Shown piece after piece: positions 25,721 to 36,603 of a stretch of DNA of 64,000 nt. The stretch lies in assembly GCA_015075325.1 (NCBI GenBank), contig JABTUP010000012.1, positions 1 to 64,000 on the forward strand, written 5' to 3'. The notes under the pieces are model-generated. The model was not told the origin of the DNA. It did not search any database and worked only from the letters and a program-made list of their open reading frames with translations. Numbering within the stretch: position 1 is the first letter of the stretch; every line of letters starts with the position of its first letter. Both the position numbers and the translations under genes were made by a program. The DNA comes from Flavobacteriales bacterium (GTDB lineage Bacteria; Bacteroidota; Bacteroidia; Flavobacteriales_E; Vicingaceae).

Positions 25721-26527
25721 TTATTTTGAGTTCACCACTCGTTTTGAAACAAAAATGCTAAACTCATATAATATCAATAATGGAATAGACATTAATATTT
25801 GGCTCATAATGTCGGGAGGCGTAATAACTGCCGAAACAATAAGTGTAACAACTATAGCATGTTTACGGTATTTACGCATAAATTCTGGTGTAATTAGCCC
25901 AACTTTTGATAAGAAATAAATAATTAAGGGCAACTGAAAAACCAGTCCACAAGCCAATGTAACTGTTGTAACCGTTGAAATAAATGAACCCAATGTAACT
26001 TGATTTTTAACCAATTCACTTACTTGATAATTGCCTAAAAACTGTACCGAAAACGGAGAAATTAAAAAATAACCAAAAAGGATTCCTACAGCAAATAAAA
26101 TAGAGCCTGAAAAAATTAATCGTTGAGCATATTTTCGTTCTTTATCGGCTAAAGCTGGGCTAATAAATTTCCAAATCTCGAAAAGCAAGTAAGGAAATGC
26201 TAAAATTAATCCTCCAATTAAAGAAACCATAATGTGCATACTAAACTGTCCACTCATGGTAATGTTGATGAGTTCAAAGTTTATGTCGCCCATACACAAT
26301 AAATCACCTTTCCCCAACCATTCTGAAAAATCACAAAAAACGCGATATGTCCAAAAATTGGAATATTTCTGAGCTAAAATAATTTCATCAAAAACAAACG
26401 AAGGAAAAGCAAAGATTAAAATAGCAAATAATACCACAACAATAGAAGACCTAACCAAATGCCAACGCAACACTTCTAGGTGTTCTAAAAAAGACATTTC
26501 CGCTTTATTGTTGTTTGATTTACTCAT
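25721..26527 (-). CDS. tatC: Sec-independent (Tat) translocase subunit TatC
   Basis: A 268-residue membrane protein with six predicted segments. The N-terminus has the TatC hallmark SFLEHLEVLRWHLVRS, which forms part of the twin-arginine signal receptor site, and the family segment PYLLFEIWKFISPAL follows. The C-terminal part has RKYRKHAIVVTLIVSAVITPPD, also conserved. It exports folded, often cofactor-containing proteins. The promoter-like box TACATTTG (minus strand, 26546-26539) lies 12 bp upstream of the start. It forms a unit with lptB. Confidence 0.95.
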   Translation of the reverse strand: MSKSNNNKAEMSFLEHLEVLRWHLVRSSIVVVLFAILIFAFPSFVFDEIILAQKYSNFWTYRVFCDFSEWLGKGDLLCMGDINFELINITMSGQFSMHIMVSLIGGLILAFPYLLFEIWKFISPALADKERKYAQRLIFSGSILFAVGILFGYFLISPFSVQFLGNYQVSELVKNQVTLGSFISTVTTVTLACGLVFQLPLIIYFLSKVGLITPEFMRKYRKHAIVVTLIVSAVITPPDIMSQILMSIPLLILYEFSIFVSKRVVNSK

Positions 26528-26538
26528 TTTTTACGGTG

Positions 26539-26546
26539 CAAATGTA
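26539..26546 (-). promoter_or_regulatory. -7 promoter box for tatC-lptB
   Basis: The minus strand reads TACATTTG (TAnnTTTG consensus) 12 bp before the tatC ATG. No clear TTG element is visible. Confidence 0.45.
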
Positions 26547-26568
26547 CTTTTAAAAAAGAAAAGATAAA

Positions 26569-26602
26569 AAGAAGCTTAGCTTTTTTGAAAACCTAAGCTT
26601 CT
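26569..26602 (-). terminator. Intrinsic terminator after manC
   Basis: The stem AGAAGCTTAG/CTAAGCTTCT has a 13-nt loop and is followed on the minus strand by TTTTTATCTTTT. It lies 20 bp beyond the manC stop. Confidence 0.8.
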
Positions 26603-26621
26603 ACAAATTCAAGAGAAAAAA

Positions 26622-27713
26622 CTAATAAAAACTATCGTCTTTAATTAGTTTAATGTCGTTTACAAATTGTTTGATTTTTTGTTCGTCTTGTTTTTTACAA
26701 ACCAACAAAATTTTGTCTGATTCTACTACAATATAATCATCTAAACCCTGAAGAACAACCAATTTATCTTTTGGCACATTTACAATGTTGTTTGACGAAT
26801 CATACATTAACACCGATTCACCAACAATGGCATTTTTGTTTTCGTCTTGTGGAAGATGAGTATAAATAGAGCCCCATGTTCCTAAATCGGACCAACCTAT
26901 TTCTGCACTAATGACAAAAACATTGGTCGATTTTTCCATGATACCATAATCGATAGAAATATTTTTAGATAACGAATAGGTTTTATTTATAAATCGTTCT
27001 TCTTCGGCTGTGTTATATTTATCAACTCCTTCTTTAAACAATGAGTTTACTTCGGGTAAAAGATTGTCAAATGCTTTATCAATGCTTTTTAAACTCCAAA
27101 TAAACATGCCCGAATTCCAACAGAATTCACCACTCTCAATAAATTGTTTTGCCAATTCTAAATCGGGTTTTTCGGTAAATGTTTTTACCTTTTTAATTTC
27201 ATCATCTGGAGTTGAAAAATTGTTGTCGTATTGAATATAGCCATAACCTGTATCGGGACGGCTTGGCGTAATGCCTAAGGTAACTAAACAATCGTTTTTT
27301 TCGGTATAGCTCAACGCTAAATTCATTACTCTCACAAACTCATCTTCTTTTAAAATAAGGTGGTCGGCAGGAGCAACAACAATGTTTGCATTAGGATTTT
27401 TCAACGCAATTTTTTGATTAGCGTAAGCAATACAAGGAGCTGTATTTTTTCTGCTTGGTTCACAAATTATTTGTTCTGGATTTAATCCTGGCAATTGTTC
27501 GTTTACCAAATCCTTATACATTTCATTGGTAACTATATAAATGTTTTGCTCAGGGCAAATACGTTTTAATCGTCTAAATGTTTGTTGAATAAGGGTTTCG
27601 CCTGTTCCTAAAATATCTAAAAACTGTTTGGGCTGAGAAGTTCTACTCATTGGCCAAAAACGGCTTCCTATACCGCCAGCCATAATTACACAGAAGTTAT
27701 TTGGGTTTAGCAT
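26622..27713 (-). CDS. manC: Mannose-1-phosphate guanylyltransferase
   Basis: A 363-residue nucleotidyltransferase. The GTP-binding signature MAGGIGSRFWPMSRTSQPKQF is at the N-terminus; VAPADHLI, FTEKPDL, GEFCWNSGMFIW and SIDYGIMEKS follow as in ManC/GMP enzymes. It makes GDP-mannose for polysaccharide and lipopolysaccharide. It is the short form without the phosphomannose isomerase cupin domain of bifunctional ManC/AlgA. It starts 3 bp downstream of the aminotransferase stop, so the two genes form an operon. Confidence 0.92.
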   Translation of the reverse strand: MLNPNNFCVIMAGGIGSRFWPMSRTSQPKQFLDILGTGETLIQQTFRRLKRICPEQNIYIVTNEMYKDLVNEQLPGLNPEQIICEPSRKNTAPCIAYANQKIALKNPNANIVVAPADHLILKEDEFVRVMNLALSYTEKNDCLVTLGITPSRPDTGYGYIQYDNNFSTPDDEIKKVKTFTEKPDLELAKQFIESGEFCWNSGMFIWSLKSIDKAFDNLLPEVNSLFKEGVDKYNTAEEERFINKTYSLSKNISIDYGIMEKSTNVFVISAEIGWSDLGTWGSIYTHLPQDENKNAIVGESVLMYDSSNNIVNVPKDKLVVLQGLDDYIVVESDKILLVCKKQDEQKIKQFVNDIKLIKDDSFY

Positions 27714-27716
27714 GTT

Positions 27717-29006
27717 TTATTTTAATTTAGATAATGCTGCTTTCAACTGAACAAAAAGTTCATCAATTTCTGATAAAACTGCTGTTCCAACAGAAAGTCT
27801 GTACCATGTTGAGTCTTTTGATGAACCAAAAGCATTAAATGGAACAATCGCAATTTTTGCTTCGTCTAATAAATAAGCAGTAACATCTGCTGTTGTAGCT
27901 AACAATTTACCATCGGCAGTGGTTTTACCAACCAAATTGAAATTTACTGTTAAATAAATTGCTGCTTCTGGAGCAATTGCATCCACTTTAAATCCTTGAT
28001 TTTTTAAATCAATTATACCATTGTAGAATGCTACCAAACGCTGGTTTACTTCGTCTTTAAAAGAAGTTAAATACGTATCGATTGCTTTATCGTTTTTTAA
28101 GTATTTTGCTGTTGCAACTTGCTCTGCTTTTGGCGACCAAGCTCCAACGTGGCTTAAAATCGATTTCATTTTGTCAATAATCTTTTGTGGACCAAATGCC
28201 CAACCTACTCTAACGCCAGTTGCTGCAAACGATTTTGAAATACCATCAATATAAATTGTATAATTTTTCATGTCAGGGCAAAGCGTAACAGGGTCAACGT
28301 GTTGTGTGTCGCCAAAAGTCAATGTCCAATAAATTTGATCGTACAATAAATACAAAGGTTTTCTTGAAGATCCTCTTTTTCTATTTTCCTCTAAAACCAT
28401 TTCACAAATTTCTTTTAAACCTTGTTCAGTAAACGTAGTTCCAGTGGGGTTTAACGGAGAGCAAACTGCTAATAATGAAGCCTCGCTAATAAAAGGTTTT
28501 AATTCGGCGGCCGTTGGCATAAATTTATTCTCTGGCGTAGTTTCAACAAAAATTTGCTGACCCCTTGAAAGGTGGGTATAATGGTTATTATTCCACGAAG
28601 GAACAGGAAAAAGAACTTTGTCTTGTGGATCAAGTAAGGTTTGATAAACCGCATAAATCAACGGACGAGCACCACCCGAAATTAATATTTGGTTGGCATT
28701 GTATTCTAATCCTTCACGGGTGTGTAAAAAACGCGATACAGCATCCCTCAACTCTTGAATTCCATTTGCTGGAGGGTAATTGGTTTCTTCGTTTTCGTAT
28801 GCTTTGATTATTTCATTTTTTAATTCGGTAGGAATTGGAAATATTTTAGGATTAAAATCACCAATGGTTAGGTTGTGAATTTTTTCACCTTTATCCATTT
28901 TGGCTTTTACTTCGCCAGCAAGTTTAATTATTTCTGAACCGATTAAATTTTCGGCCATTTCTGAAACTTTCTGATTGATGATTGGGTCGTGTAATGAAAT
29001 ACTCAT
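27717..29006 (-). CDS. PLP-dependent class I/II aminotransferase
   Basis: A 429-residue fold-type I aminotransferase. The N-terminal part has GDFNPKIFPIP and NYPPANGIQELRDAV, then SGGARPLIYAVYQ, CSPLNPTGTTF (substrate and PLP contacts), LYDQIYWTLT, and the PLP Schiff-base Lys in DGISKSFAATGVRVGWA. The C-terminal substrate Arg is plausible in WYRLSVG. It resembles aspartate aminotransferase-like enzymes of Bacteroidota; substrate specificity cannot be set. It is the first gene of the pair with manC. Confidence 0.88.
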   Translation of the reverse strand: MSISLHDPIINQKVSEMAENLIGSEIIKLAGEVKAKMDKGEKIHNLTIGDFNPKIFPIPTELKNEIIKAYENEETNYPPANGIQELRDAVSRFLHTREGLEYNANQILISGGARPLIYAVYQTLLDPQDKVLFPVPSWNNNHYTHLSRGQQIFVETTPENKFMPTAAELKPFISEASLLAVCSPLNPTGTTFTEQGLKEICEMVLEENRKRGSSRKPLYLLYDQIYWTLTFGDTQHVDPVTLCPDMKNYTIYIDGISKSFAATGVRVGWAFGPQKIIDKMKSILSHVGAWSPKAEQVATAKYLKNDKAIDTYLTSFKDEVNQRLVAFYNGIIDLKNQGFKVDAIAPEAAIYLTVNFNLVGKTTADGKLLATTADVTAYLLDEAKIAIVPFNAFGSSKDSTWYRLSVGTAVLSEIDELFVQLKAALSKLK

Positions 29007-29133
29007 GAATACAATTTTTTAATTTCAGCGAAATTAACAAAAGCCATAAGTTTATAAGCTGTTAATTGCTTTTATTTTATCAACAAATCAACTAAAAATT
29101 ACTCGATTTTTAACAATTTTTTAAATTTTTAAA

Positions 29134-30561
29134 TTACTCGATGTAACTTAGTTTCATCATGTTAGTTTGTCCTTTTTCAGTAATTGGCATACTTGCAATG
29201 TTAATGACAAGGTCTTGTTCTTTAACGTAGCCTTCTTTTTTTAGTATGTACTTAATATCGGCTATGGTGTGGTCGGTACTTACAAATTTATCGTAATAAA
29301 AGGCCTTAACACCCCAAACCAAACTTAGCATGTTTAAAATGCCTTCGTTACCCGTAAACACATAAATACCTGCTTTTGGACGGAAACTCGAAAGTTTAAA
29401 TCCTGTGTAACCAGAAAAAGTCATGGTAACAATTGCCTTAGCATTTACTCGCTGAGCTAATCTGCATGAATTGAAACAAATAGAATCGGTAATGTAACGA
29501 TCGTGGTTGTCTTCTTCTGGTGGATATTCGTAATTGTAAACACTGTCGTGTTGTTCAACGTCTATAATAATTTTTGCCATACTTTTTATTACTTCAACAG
29601 GATGCTTTCCAACTGATGTTTCGGCACTTAACATTACAGCGTCAGCTCCATCTAAAACTGCATTGGCAACATCGGTTACTTCTGCTCTTGTTGGAGTAAT
29701 GTTTTCAATCATGCTCTCCATCATTTGAGTAGCAATAATTACTGGTTTTGCAGCTTTCATGCTTTTTTTAACCAGCATTTTTTGAATTAATGGCACTTCA
29801 TGAAAAGGAATTTCAACACCTAAATCGCCTCGAGCAACCATAATGGCATCGGTTACTTTTAAAATGTCATCAATTTCTCTAATGGCTTCTGGTTTTTCTA
29901 TTTTAGCAACTACTTTTGCATTGCTTTTGGCATCTGCAATTAAATGTTTTAATTCAATAATATCTCTGGCGGTTCGAACAAACGAAAGTCCAATCCATGA
30001 AATATTCATGCTTAAAGCAAATTTTAAATCTTCAATGTCTTTTGGAGTTAAACAAGGTAACGATATTTTTGTATTAGGTAAATTAACCCCTTTATTTGAC
30101 GACAATTTTCCTCCATGAACCACAACAGCAACCACTTCATCTGTTTTATTAGTTGATTTTATGGTTAAGGTTAATTTTCCGTCATCTAATAAAATGGTTT
30201 CTCCAGGATATACATCTTGTGGAAAATTTTTGTAGCTGATGTAAACCCTGTCTTTTGTTCCAACACACTTTTCGGAAGTAAATACAATTTCTTGCCCTTT
30301 TTCGAGCATCACTCCGTTGTCTTCCATTTGGCCAACACGTATTTTAGGACCTTGTAAATCGGCTAAAATAGCGGTATGAATACCTCTTTCTTTGCTAATT
30401 TCTCTAATTAGATTGATGGTTTTTTCGTGATCTTCATAAGCTCCATGAGAGAAATTTACTCTACAAACATTTACTCCAGCTTCAATAATTGCTGAAAGAA
30501 CTTCTTTTGTTGATGTTGCTGGCCCTAAGGTTGCAACTATTTTAGTTTTGCGGATATCCAT
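29134..30561 (-). CDS. pyk: Pyruvate kinase
   Basis: A 475-residue enzyme converting phosphoenolpyruvate and ADP to pyruvate and ATP. Motifs include KIVATLGPAT, VCRVNFSHG, ADLQGPKIRVG (ahead of the B domain), the active-site KIEKPEAIREID, MVARGDLGVEI and the TQMMESM/PTRAEVTDVANAVLDG region. The C-terminal allosteric domain is present (~350-475). It overlaps the start region of the preceding IPExxxVDY gene by 20 bp, a frequent Bacteroidota arrangement. Confidence 0.96.
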   Translation of the reverse strand: MDIRKTKIVATLGPATSTKEVLSAIIEAGVNVCRVNFSHGAYEDHEKTINLIREISKERGIHTAILADLQGPKIRVGQMEDNGVMLEKGQEIVFTSEKCVGTKDRVYISYKNFPQDVYPGETILLDDGKLTLTIKSTNKTDEVVAVVVHGGKLSSNKGVNLPNTKISLPCLTPKDIEDLKFALSMNISWIGLSFVRTARDIIELKHLIADAKSNAKVVAKIEKPEAIREIDDILKVTDAIMVARGDLGVEIPFHEVPLIQKMLVKKSMKAAKPVIIATQMMESMIENITPTRAEVTDVANAVLDGADAVMLSAETSVGKHPVEVIKSMAKIIIDVEQHDSVYNYEYPPEEDNHDRYITDSICFNSCRLAQRVNAKAIVTMTFSGYTGFKLSSFRPKAGIYVFTGNEGILNMLSLVWGVKAFYYDKFVSTDHTIADIKYILKKEGYVKEQDLVINIASMPITEKGQTNMMKLSYIE

Positions 30562-30979
30562 CGAATATTAAATTTTGTTTTGATTTAAGTGTGTTTACGT
30601 TTATTTTATAAGCAGTTAAAACTATTGATAAAGAGCTGATTTTGTCAATTAACTCCTCCACCATTTCATCATAAGTAACTCCTTTTAGTTGTAAAAAATA
30701 ATCAGTGCCTTTTTGTTCAGGAATTAAAGTTCCTTTTTCGCTTCTATTGGAGATAAGGTAGTAATCAATACGGTTTTCATCATCGAGGTATTCATACAAA
30801 GAGTAAGAACCTTTACCATTTTTTAAAACAATTTCAAGATCTTTAATCCTAGTTAAATCAATCTCTAGTTGATTGTTTAATTCGTAACACAAGCGAAAAT
30901 CTTTTTCATGGCAACTTATTCCAATTAACTCAAAGTCTAACTCAAATTCTTCCTCAATATTTAGCGTAAATTTCTTCAT
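30542..30979 (-). CDS. IPExxxVDY family protein
   Basis: A 145-residue protein of the small family named for its motif, seen here as IPEQKGTDYFLQL. It is typical of Bacteroidota and lies directly before pyk. Function is unknown. The ATG at 30979 is preferred over 30991 because the latter lies inside a good -7 promoter box. Its end overlaps pyk by 20 bp, so translational coupling is likely. Confidence 0.8.
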   Translation of the reverse strand: MKKFTLNIEEEFELDFELIGISCHEKDFRLCYELNNQLEIDLTRIKDLEIVLKNGKGSYSLYEYLDDENRIDYYLISNRSEKGTLIPEQKGTDYFLQLKGVTYDEMVEELIDKISSLSIVLTAYKINVNTLKSKQNLIFDGYPQN

Positions 30980-30988
30980 GTTAACATG

Positions 30989-30996
30989 CAAAGATA
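30989..30996 (-). promoter_or_regulatory. -7 promoter box for the IPExxxVDY-pyk operon
   Basis: The minus strand reads TATCTTTG, matching TAnnTTTG, 9 bp upstream of the chosen ATG at 30979. It implies a very short leader. Confidence 0.5.
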
Positions 30997-31024
30997 AAAA
31001 GATATCGATTATCCTTAAGTTAAT

Positions 31025-31058
31025 TTGGGGTTAAATAACGTAATATGCTTTATTTTTG
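31025..31058 (+). promoter_or_regulatory. Promoter of tRNA-Arg
   Basis: TTG (31025-31027), a 23-bp spacer and TATTTTTG (31051-31058). The tRNA begins 7 bp after the box, the distance expected for a transcript starting at or just before the tRNA 5' end. Confidence 0.7.
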
Positions 31059-31064
31059 CGTTTT

Positions 31065-31136
31065 GGCTCTGTAGTTCAACGGATAGAATAGTAGTTTCCT
31101 AAACTGTAGATTCGGGTTCGATTCCCGACAGAGCTA
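31065..31136 (+). tRNA. tRNA-Arg (anticodon CCT)
   Basis: A cloverleaf can be drawn: acceptor GGCTCTG/CAGAGCT, D arm GTTC...GAAT, anticodon stem-loop GTAGT-TTCCTAA-ACTGT and T arm CGGGTTCGATTCCCG. The anticodon CCT reads AGG codons. CCA is not encoded. Confidence 0.95.
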
Positions 31137-31221
31137 CTTTTTTTGATAAAGCTTTGTAATATTCAATTAATTACACAATTTTGTACTTGATTTTTAAATT
31201 AACAAACTAAAACATAAAAAA

Positions 31222-31635
31222 ATGAAAAAAGTAAAAATGAGTGTATGGGCATTATCTTTATTTTTAGGTGGTGCTTTTTTAACTTCTTGTGGTGGTGCAG
31301 AACAAGCTCCTGCTGAAGAAACTGCTGCAACTGAAGCTCCTGCTGAAGAAGCTGTTGCTGAGGCTGCTCCTGCTAAAGATGGTGCTGAATTTTTCCAAAC
31401 TAGTGGTTGTGTAGCTTGTCACCAATTGGATGCTAAAACTGTAGGTCCATCTATTAAAGAAATTGCTACTGCTTATGCTGATGCTGCTGCTTTAACAGCA
31501 TTCTTAAAAGGTGAGTCTAAAGCAATTGTTGATCCAGCTCAAGAAGCAGTTATGGCTCCTCAAGTTGAAATCACTAAAAAAATGAGTGCTGAAGATTTAC
31601 AAGTAATTGTAGATTATATCATGGCTAATAAATAA
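31222..31635 (+). CDS. Cytochrome c lipoprotein (class I, monoheme)
   Basis: A 137-residue protein. The signal peptide ends in a lipobox (GAFLTSCGG), followed by an Ala/Glu/Pro-rich linker (residues ~25-52, repeated APAEE). The C-terminal cytochrome c domain has the heme motif CVACH and a likely distal Met in EAVMAPQVEI. It is a small periplasmic or outer-membrane-anchored electron carrier, like the cytochrome c551/552 group. The redox partner is unknown; it is 10 kb from the nitrate genes. Confidence 0.88.
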   Translation: MKKVKMSVWALSLFLGGAFLTSCGGAEQAPAEETAATEAPAEEAVAEAAPAKDGAEFFQTSGCVACHQLDAKTVGPSIKEIATAYADAAALTAFLKGESKAIVDPAQEAVMAPQVEITKKMSAEDLQVIVDYIMANK

Positions 31636-31653
31636 TAAAATAGCTTAAAGCAT

Positions 31654-31706
31654 GAAGTCCGAAGTTCGAAGTATTTTTATCTTCGAGCTTCGGACTTCTT
31701 TTTTTG
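31654..31706. terminator. Bidirectional intrinsic terminator between cytochrome c and groEL
   Basis: An 18-bp stem with one G/T wobble (GAAGTCCGAAGTTCGAAG / CTTCGAGCTTCGGACTTC), a 9-nt loop, then T8. The genes on either side are convergent. Confidence 0.85.
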
Positions 31707-31735
31707 TTCTTCCGACTTCGGTCTTCTAACTCTGA

Positions 31736-33379
<1,644 letters not shown>

Positions 33380-33398
33380 TTATAAATGTTTTAATTTG

Positions 33399-33674
33399 TT
33401 AAACAATTGCGAAAATATCCGCTTCTCTCATAATTAAATAATCTTTGCCTTCAACAGAAATCTCAGTTCCAGCATATTTACCGTAAAGTACCAAATCGCC
33501 AACTTTTACAGTCATTGGTTCGTCTGGTTTGCCAGTTCCAACAGCTAAAACTTTTCCGCGTTGTGGTTTTTCTTTAGCAGTATCCGGAATTATCAATCCG
33601 CCTGCAGTTCTCTCTTCTGCTGCAGCAGGTTCAACAATCACTCTGTCAGCAAGTGGTTTAATGTTAATAGACAT
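33399..33674 (-). CDS. groES: Co-chaperonin GroES
   Basis: A 91-residue co-chaperonin of normal length. The motif [19 protein letters not shown] is near the N-terminus, the mobile loop [18 protein letters not shown] follows, and the C-terminus has [21 protein letters not shown]. It caps GroEL rings. It is the first gene of the groES-groEL operon. Confidence 0.98.
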   Translation of the reverse strand: MSINIKPLADRVIVEPAAAEERTAGGLIIPDTAKEKPQRGKVLAVGTGKPDEPMTVKVGDLVLYGKYAGTEISVEGKDYLIMREADIFAIV

Positions 33675-33786
33675 TGTTTTTTAATTTTTTAAGGTTAAAC
33701 AAATTTTTTTTCAGGTAGGCAGATTGACCAATTTTATGCCAACAGTCTAAATTTATTTTTGTAAGACATTTTTGCAGTAATCAAAC

Positions 33787-33827
33787 AAAAATTGTCAGTT
33801 TTTAATTTTAAAGAACTGACAATTTTT
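33787..33827 (-). terminator. Intrinsic terminator after purD
   Basis: The stem AAAATTGTCAGTT/AACTGACAATTTT is followed on the minus strand by TTTTTG. It lies just beyond the purD stop and before the groES promoter region, where no clear promoter box could be found. Confidence 0.8.
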
Positions 33828-33831
33828 GAGC

Positions 33832-35106
33832 TTATATTAAATCAAATCCGATGTCCTTTCGGTAATATTTTTTGTAGTAGTTTATTTTCTCTGCATTAGC
33901 GAACGATTTACTTAAGGCGTCTTTAATGTCAGTTCCGAATGAAGTTAAAGCCAACACTCTTCCTCCGTTGGTAACAATGGTTGAGCCTTCTTGTTTTGTT
34001 CCTGCATGAAATGCGATACTGTTTTCAACTTGCTCAAAACCAGTCATTATTTTGCCCTTCTCGAAATCTTCAGGATAACCACCAGAGACCAACATTACTG
34101 TTGTTGCAGTTCGTTCATCCACCTCAAACGATTTTTCGTGTAGGGTTTGGTTGGCAACACCTTCAAACAAATCCAGTAAATCTGATTTTATTCTTGGGAT
34201 AACCACTTCTGTTTCTGGGTCACCCATTCGAACATTGTATTCAACAACCGATGGATTTCCGTTGTCGTTCATTAAACCTATAAAAATAAAGCCTTTGTAG
34301 TTAATGCCTTCTTTTTTCAAACCGTTTATAGTTGGAATAACCACTTGTTCTTCTACTTTTTTAATGAAATCCGCAGTAGCAAAAGGCACTGGAGAAATAG
34401 CTCCCATTCCACCTGTGTTTAGTCCTGTATCTCCCTCTCCTATTCGCTTGTAATCTTTTGCAGAAGGCAATATTTTGTAGCTATTTCCGTCGGTTAACAC
34501 AAAAACCGATAATTCAATTCCTTTTAAAAATTCTTCGATAACAACGGTTGATGAAGCAGCTCCAAATTTTTGGTCTTCTATCATCAACGAAAGTTCTTTT
34601 TTTGCTTCTGCTAAATCATTTAAAATTAATACTCCTTTTCCTGCGGCAAGACCATCGGCTTTTAACACAAAAGGCGGCTGCAGGGTTTCTAAAAAAGCAA
34701 AACCTTCGGTTAAATTGGTTTTGGTAAAACTTTGGTATTTAGCAGTTGGGACGCCATGTTTAACCATAAATTTCTTGGAAAACTCTTTGCTTCCTTCCAA
34801 TTGTGCACCATCCTTTTGAGGACCAATTACTGGTATGTTTTTTAGTTGAGCATCTGCCAAAAAATAATCGTGAACACCTTTAACTAAAGGATCTTCTGGA
34901 CCAACAACCACCATGTTTACTTTGTTTTCTAAAACAAATTTTTTGATGGCTTCAAAATCGGTTGCTGAAATGTTTACGTTTGTTCCAATTTCGCTAGTTC
35001 CAGCATTTCCAGGAGCAATAAACAGTTTTGTTAACTTAGGGCTTTGAGCCAGTTTCCATGCAAAAGCGTGTTCTCTTCCTCCCGAACCAAGTATTAATAC
35101 GTTCAT
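33832..35106 (-). CDS. purD: Phosphoribosylamine-glycine ligase
   Basis: A 424-residue GARS of the ATP-grasp superfamily, the second enzyme of de novo purine synthesis. Motifs: NVLILGSGGREHAFAWKL at the N-terminus, VGPEDPLVKG, FVLKADGLAAGKGV (ATP-grasp), NTGGMGAISP, and the metal-binding EYNVRMGDPETEVV. Length is normal. It is monocistronic between an intrinsic terminator and a 335-bp gap. Confidence 0.96.
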   Translation of the reverse strand: MNVLILGSGGREHAFAWKLAQSPKLTKLFIAPGNAGTSEIGTNVNISATDFEAIKKFVLENKVNMVVVGPEDPLVKGVHDYFLADAQLKNIPVIGPQKDGAQLEGSKEFSKKFMVKHGVPTAKYQSFTKTNLTEGFAFLETLQPPFVLKADGLAAGKGVLILNDLAEAKKELSLMIEDQKFGAASSTVVIEEFLKGIELSVFVLTDGNSYKILPSAKDYKRIGEGDTGLNTGGMGAISPVPFATADFIKKVEEQVVIPTINGLKKEGINYKGFIFIGLMNDNGNPSVVEYNVRMGDPETEVVIPRIKSDLLDLFEGVANQTLHEKSFEVDERTATTVMLVSGGYPEDFEKGKIMTGFEQVENSIAFHAGTKQEGSTIVTNGGRVLALTSFGTDIKDALSKSFANAEKINYYKKYYRKDIGFDLI

Positions 35107-35192
35107 GTTGTTTTTTATTGCAAAAGTATAAAAACCTACATGGAGTTAAAAGGCGAAATGAATATTCTTTCTAAAGAATTTTATTTTAAAAT

Positions 35193-35222
35193 TTGTGATA
35201 TTACAAAATTAGATTAGTTTTG
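35193..35222 (+). promoter_or_regulatory. Strong Bacteroidota-type promoter upstream of the PAS-PP2C gene
   Basis: TTG (35193-35195), 19-bp spacer, TAGTTTTG (35215-35222). It would give a ~215-nt leader before the ATG at 35442. The 335-bp gap 35107-35441 otherwise has no supported gene. A 47-codon ORF at 35238-35381 and, in another frame, a hydrophobic stretch (IIIGAVCAILCPLFGIIILR) that lacks a start codon look like remains of a small membrane-protein gene. Confidence 0.65.
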
Positions 35223-35441
35223 TGCCACGAAAAAATTATGGCAACACAATTTAATATCAAAAATACATTTATCGGTTCTTATCATTATTGGAGCTGTATG
35301 TGCCATATTATGCCCATTATTTGGAATAATCATTTTACGATTATTTATAATAATATCAAAGGCAACGCTTTTTAAAAAGCAAAAAAAATCAATTTTTATT
35401 CTATTTTTTACGACTGAAAAGTCAAAATAATACTTACTGTT

Positions 35442-36602
35442 ATGTCATTAGTTACTGATGCAATACTGGAAAAATTAAACAGCTTAATTGTTGTGGTTAA
35501 CCCAAAAGGAGATGTTGAATATGTTAGTCCTTCAGCCAAACGTATTTTAGGTTTTGAACCCGAGCAATTGGTGGGCGACGGTTGGTGGAATTTAACTCGC
35601 GATAATGTGGAGGACAGACAAAGCATTAAAGCTTTAACATTACAACAAATGAAACAAGAAGCCTTGTTGGAAACTGCTCCACAAGAACGCTTATTGAAAA
35701 CTGCAAATGGTAGTGAACGTTGGATTTTATGGAATACCTCAAAAGGGCCATTAAACACCTTAGTTGGTATTGGACACGATATAACAGACCGTAAAAAAGC
35801 AGAGTTAAAATTGTTGGAGAAAAATACGGAACTTATTCAACACAACAAAGACATGTTGGATAGTATACAATATGCTAGCAGAATACAAGAGGCTATTTTA
35901 CCCGATGTACAGCAAATAAAAAATGTTTTTAAAGATGCTTTTGTATTCTACCAACCTAAAGATGTGGTAAGTGGCGATTATTACTTTTTTTACCAGCGAG
36001 GCAATAAGGCTTTTGTTGTAGCTGTTGATTGCACAGGTCACGGTGTGCCTGGTGCATTAATGAGCTTTATCGCTAATGGTGCTTTAAAAGAGGTTATTAT
36101 AAAAAAGGGAATTGAAAATCCTGCTGATATTTTATATGCTTTAGATGATGAATTGTACTTAGCATTAAACAAATCGAAAGACGGTGTAGTTTCTATTGAT
36201 GGAATGGATGTAGCAGTGGGTGTATTCGATTTTGAAACACAAACCTTTTCATACGCCGGTGCTTTTCGACCAGTTTTAGTTGTTCGTGATAATGAACTAA
36301 TAGAGCTAGAAGCGAGTCGTTATCCGATTGGTTTTTATGCTGATGTAAAAAAAGTGTTTATCACTCAAACCATTGAAGTAAAACAAGACGATACTTTTTA
36401 TTTTTTTACTGATGGCTATTGTGACCAGTTTGGTGGAGAACGGAAAAAGAAATTTAACCGAAAACAGTTTAAAGAATTGTTGCTTTCTGCTCAAGATATG
36501 GAAATGGATGAACAAGAGGCTTATTTGCAATACGTGTTGCTCAACTGGCGACAAGACGAACCTCAGGTTGATGATGTTTTAGTTATGGGCATTAAATTTT
36601 AA
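35442..36602 (+). CDS. PAS domain-SpoIIE/PP2C-type serine phosphatase
   Basis: A 386-residue protein. Residues ~1-118 are a PAS domain (LNSLIVVVNPKGDVEYVSPS, FEPEQLVGDGWW, VGIGHDITDRKKAE). A short coiled linker (~118-145) leads to the PP2C/SpoIIE phosphatase: SRIQEAILP, KDVVSGDYYFF with metal-binding Asp, VDCTGHGVPGALMS, YAGAFRPVLVVRD, and the late FTDGYCDQFGGE and DDVLVMGIKF. Such proteins read a signal through PAS and dephosphorylate a partner, often an anti-sigma-factor antagonist. No such partner is adjacent. The same modular phosphatase is common in Bacteroidota. A terminator follows at once. Confidence 0.88.
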   Translation: MSLVTDAILEKLNSLIVVVNPKGDVEYVSPSAKRILGFEPEQLVGDGWWNLTRDNVEDRQSIKALTLQQMKQEALLETAPQERLLKTANGSERWILWNTSKGPLNTLVGIGHDITDRKKAELKLLEKNTELIQHNKDMLDSIQYASRIQEAILPDVQQIKNVFKDAFVFYQPKDVVSGDYYFFYQRGNKAFVVAVDCTGHGVPGALMSFIANGALKEVIIKKGIENPADILYALDDELYLALNKSKDGVVSIDGMDVAVGVFDFETQTFSYAGAFRPVLVVRDNELIELEASRYPIGFYADVKKVFITQTIEVKQDDTFYFFTDGYCDQFGGERKKKFNRKQFKELLLSAQDMEMDEQEAYLQYVLLNWRQDEPQVDDVLVMGIKF

Positions 36603-36603
36603 C

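Noticed and set aside
33675..33786. CIRCE/HrcA element ahead of groES
   Set aside because: No TTAGCACTC-N9-GAGTGCTAA inverted repeat is present; no clear TAnnTTTG box was found either.
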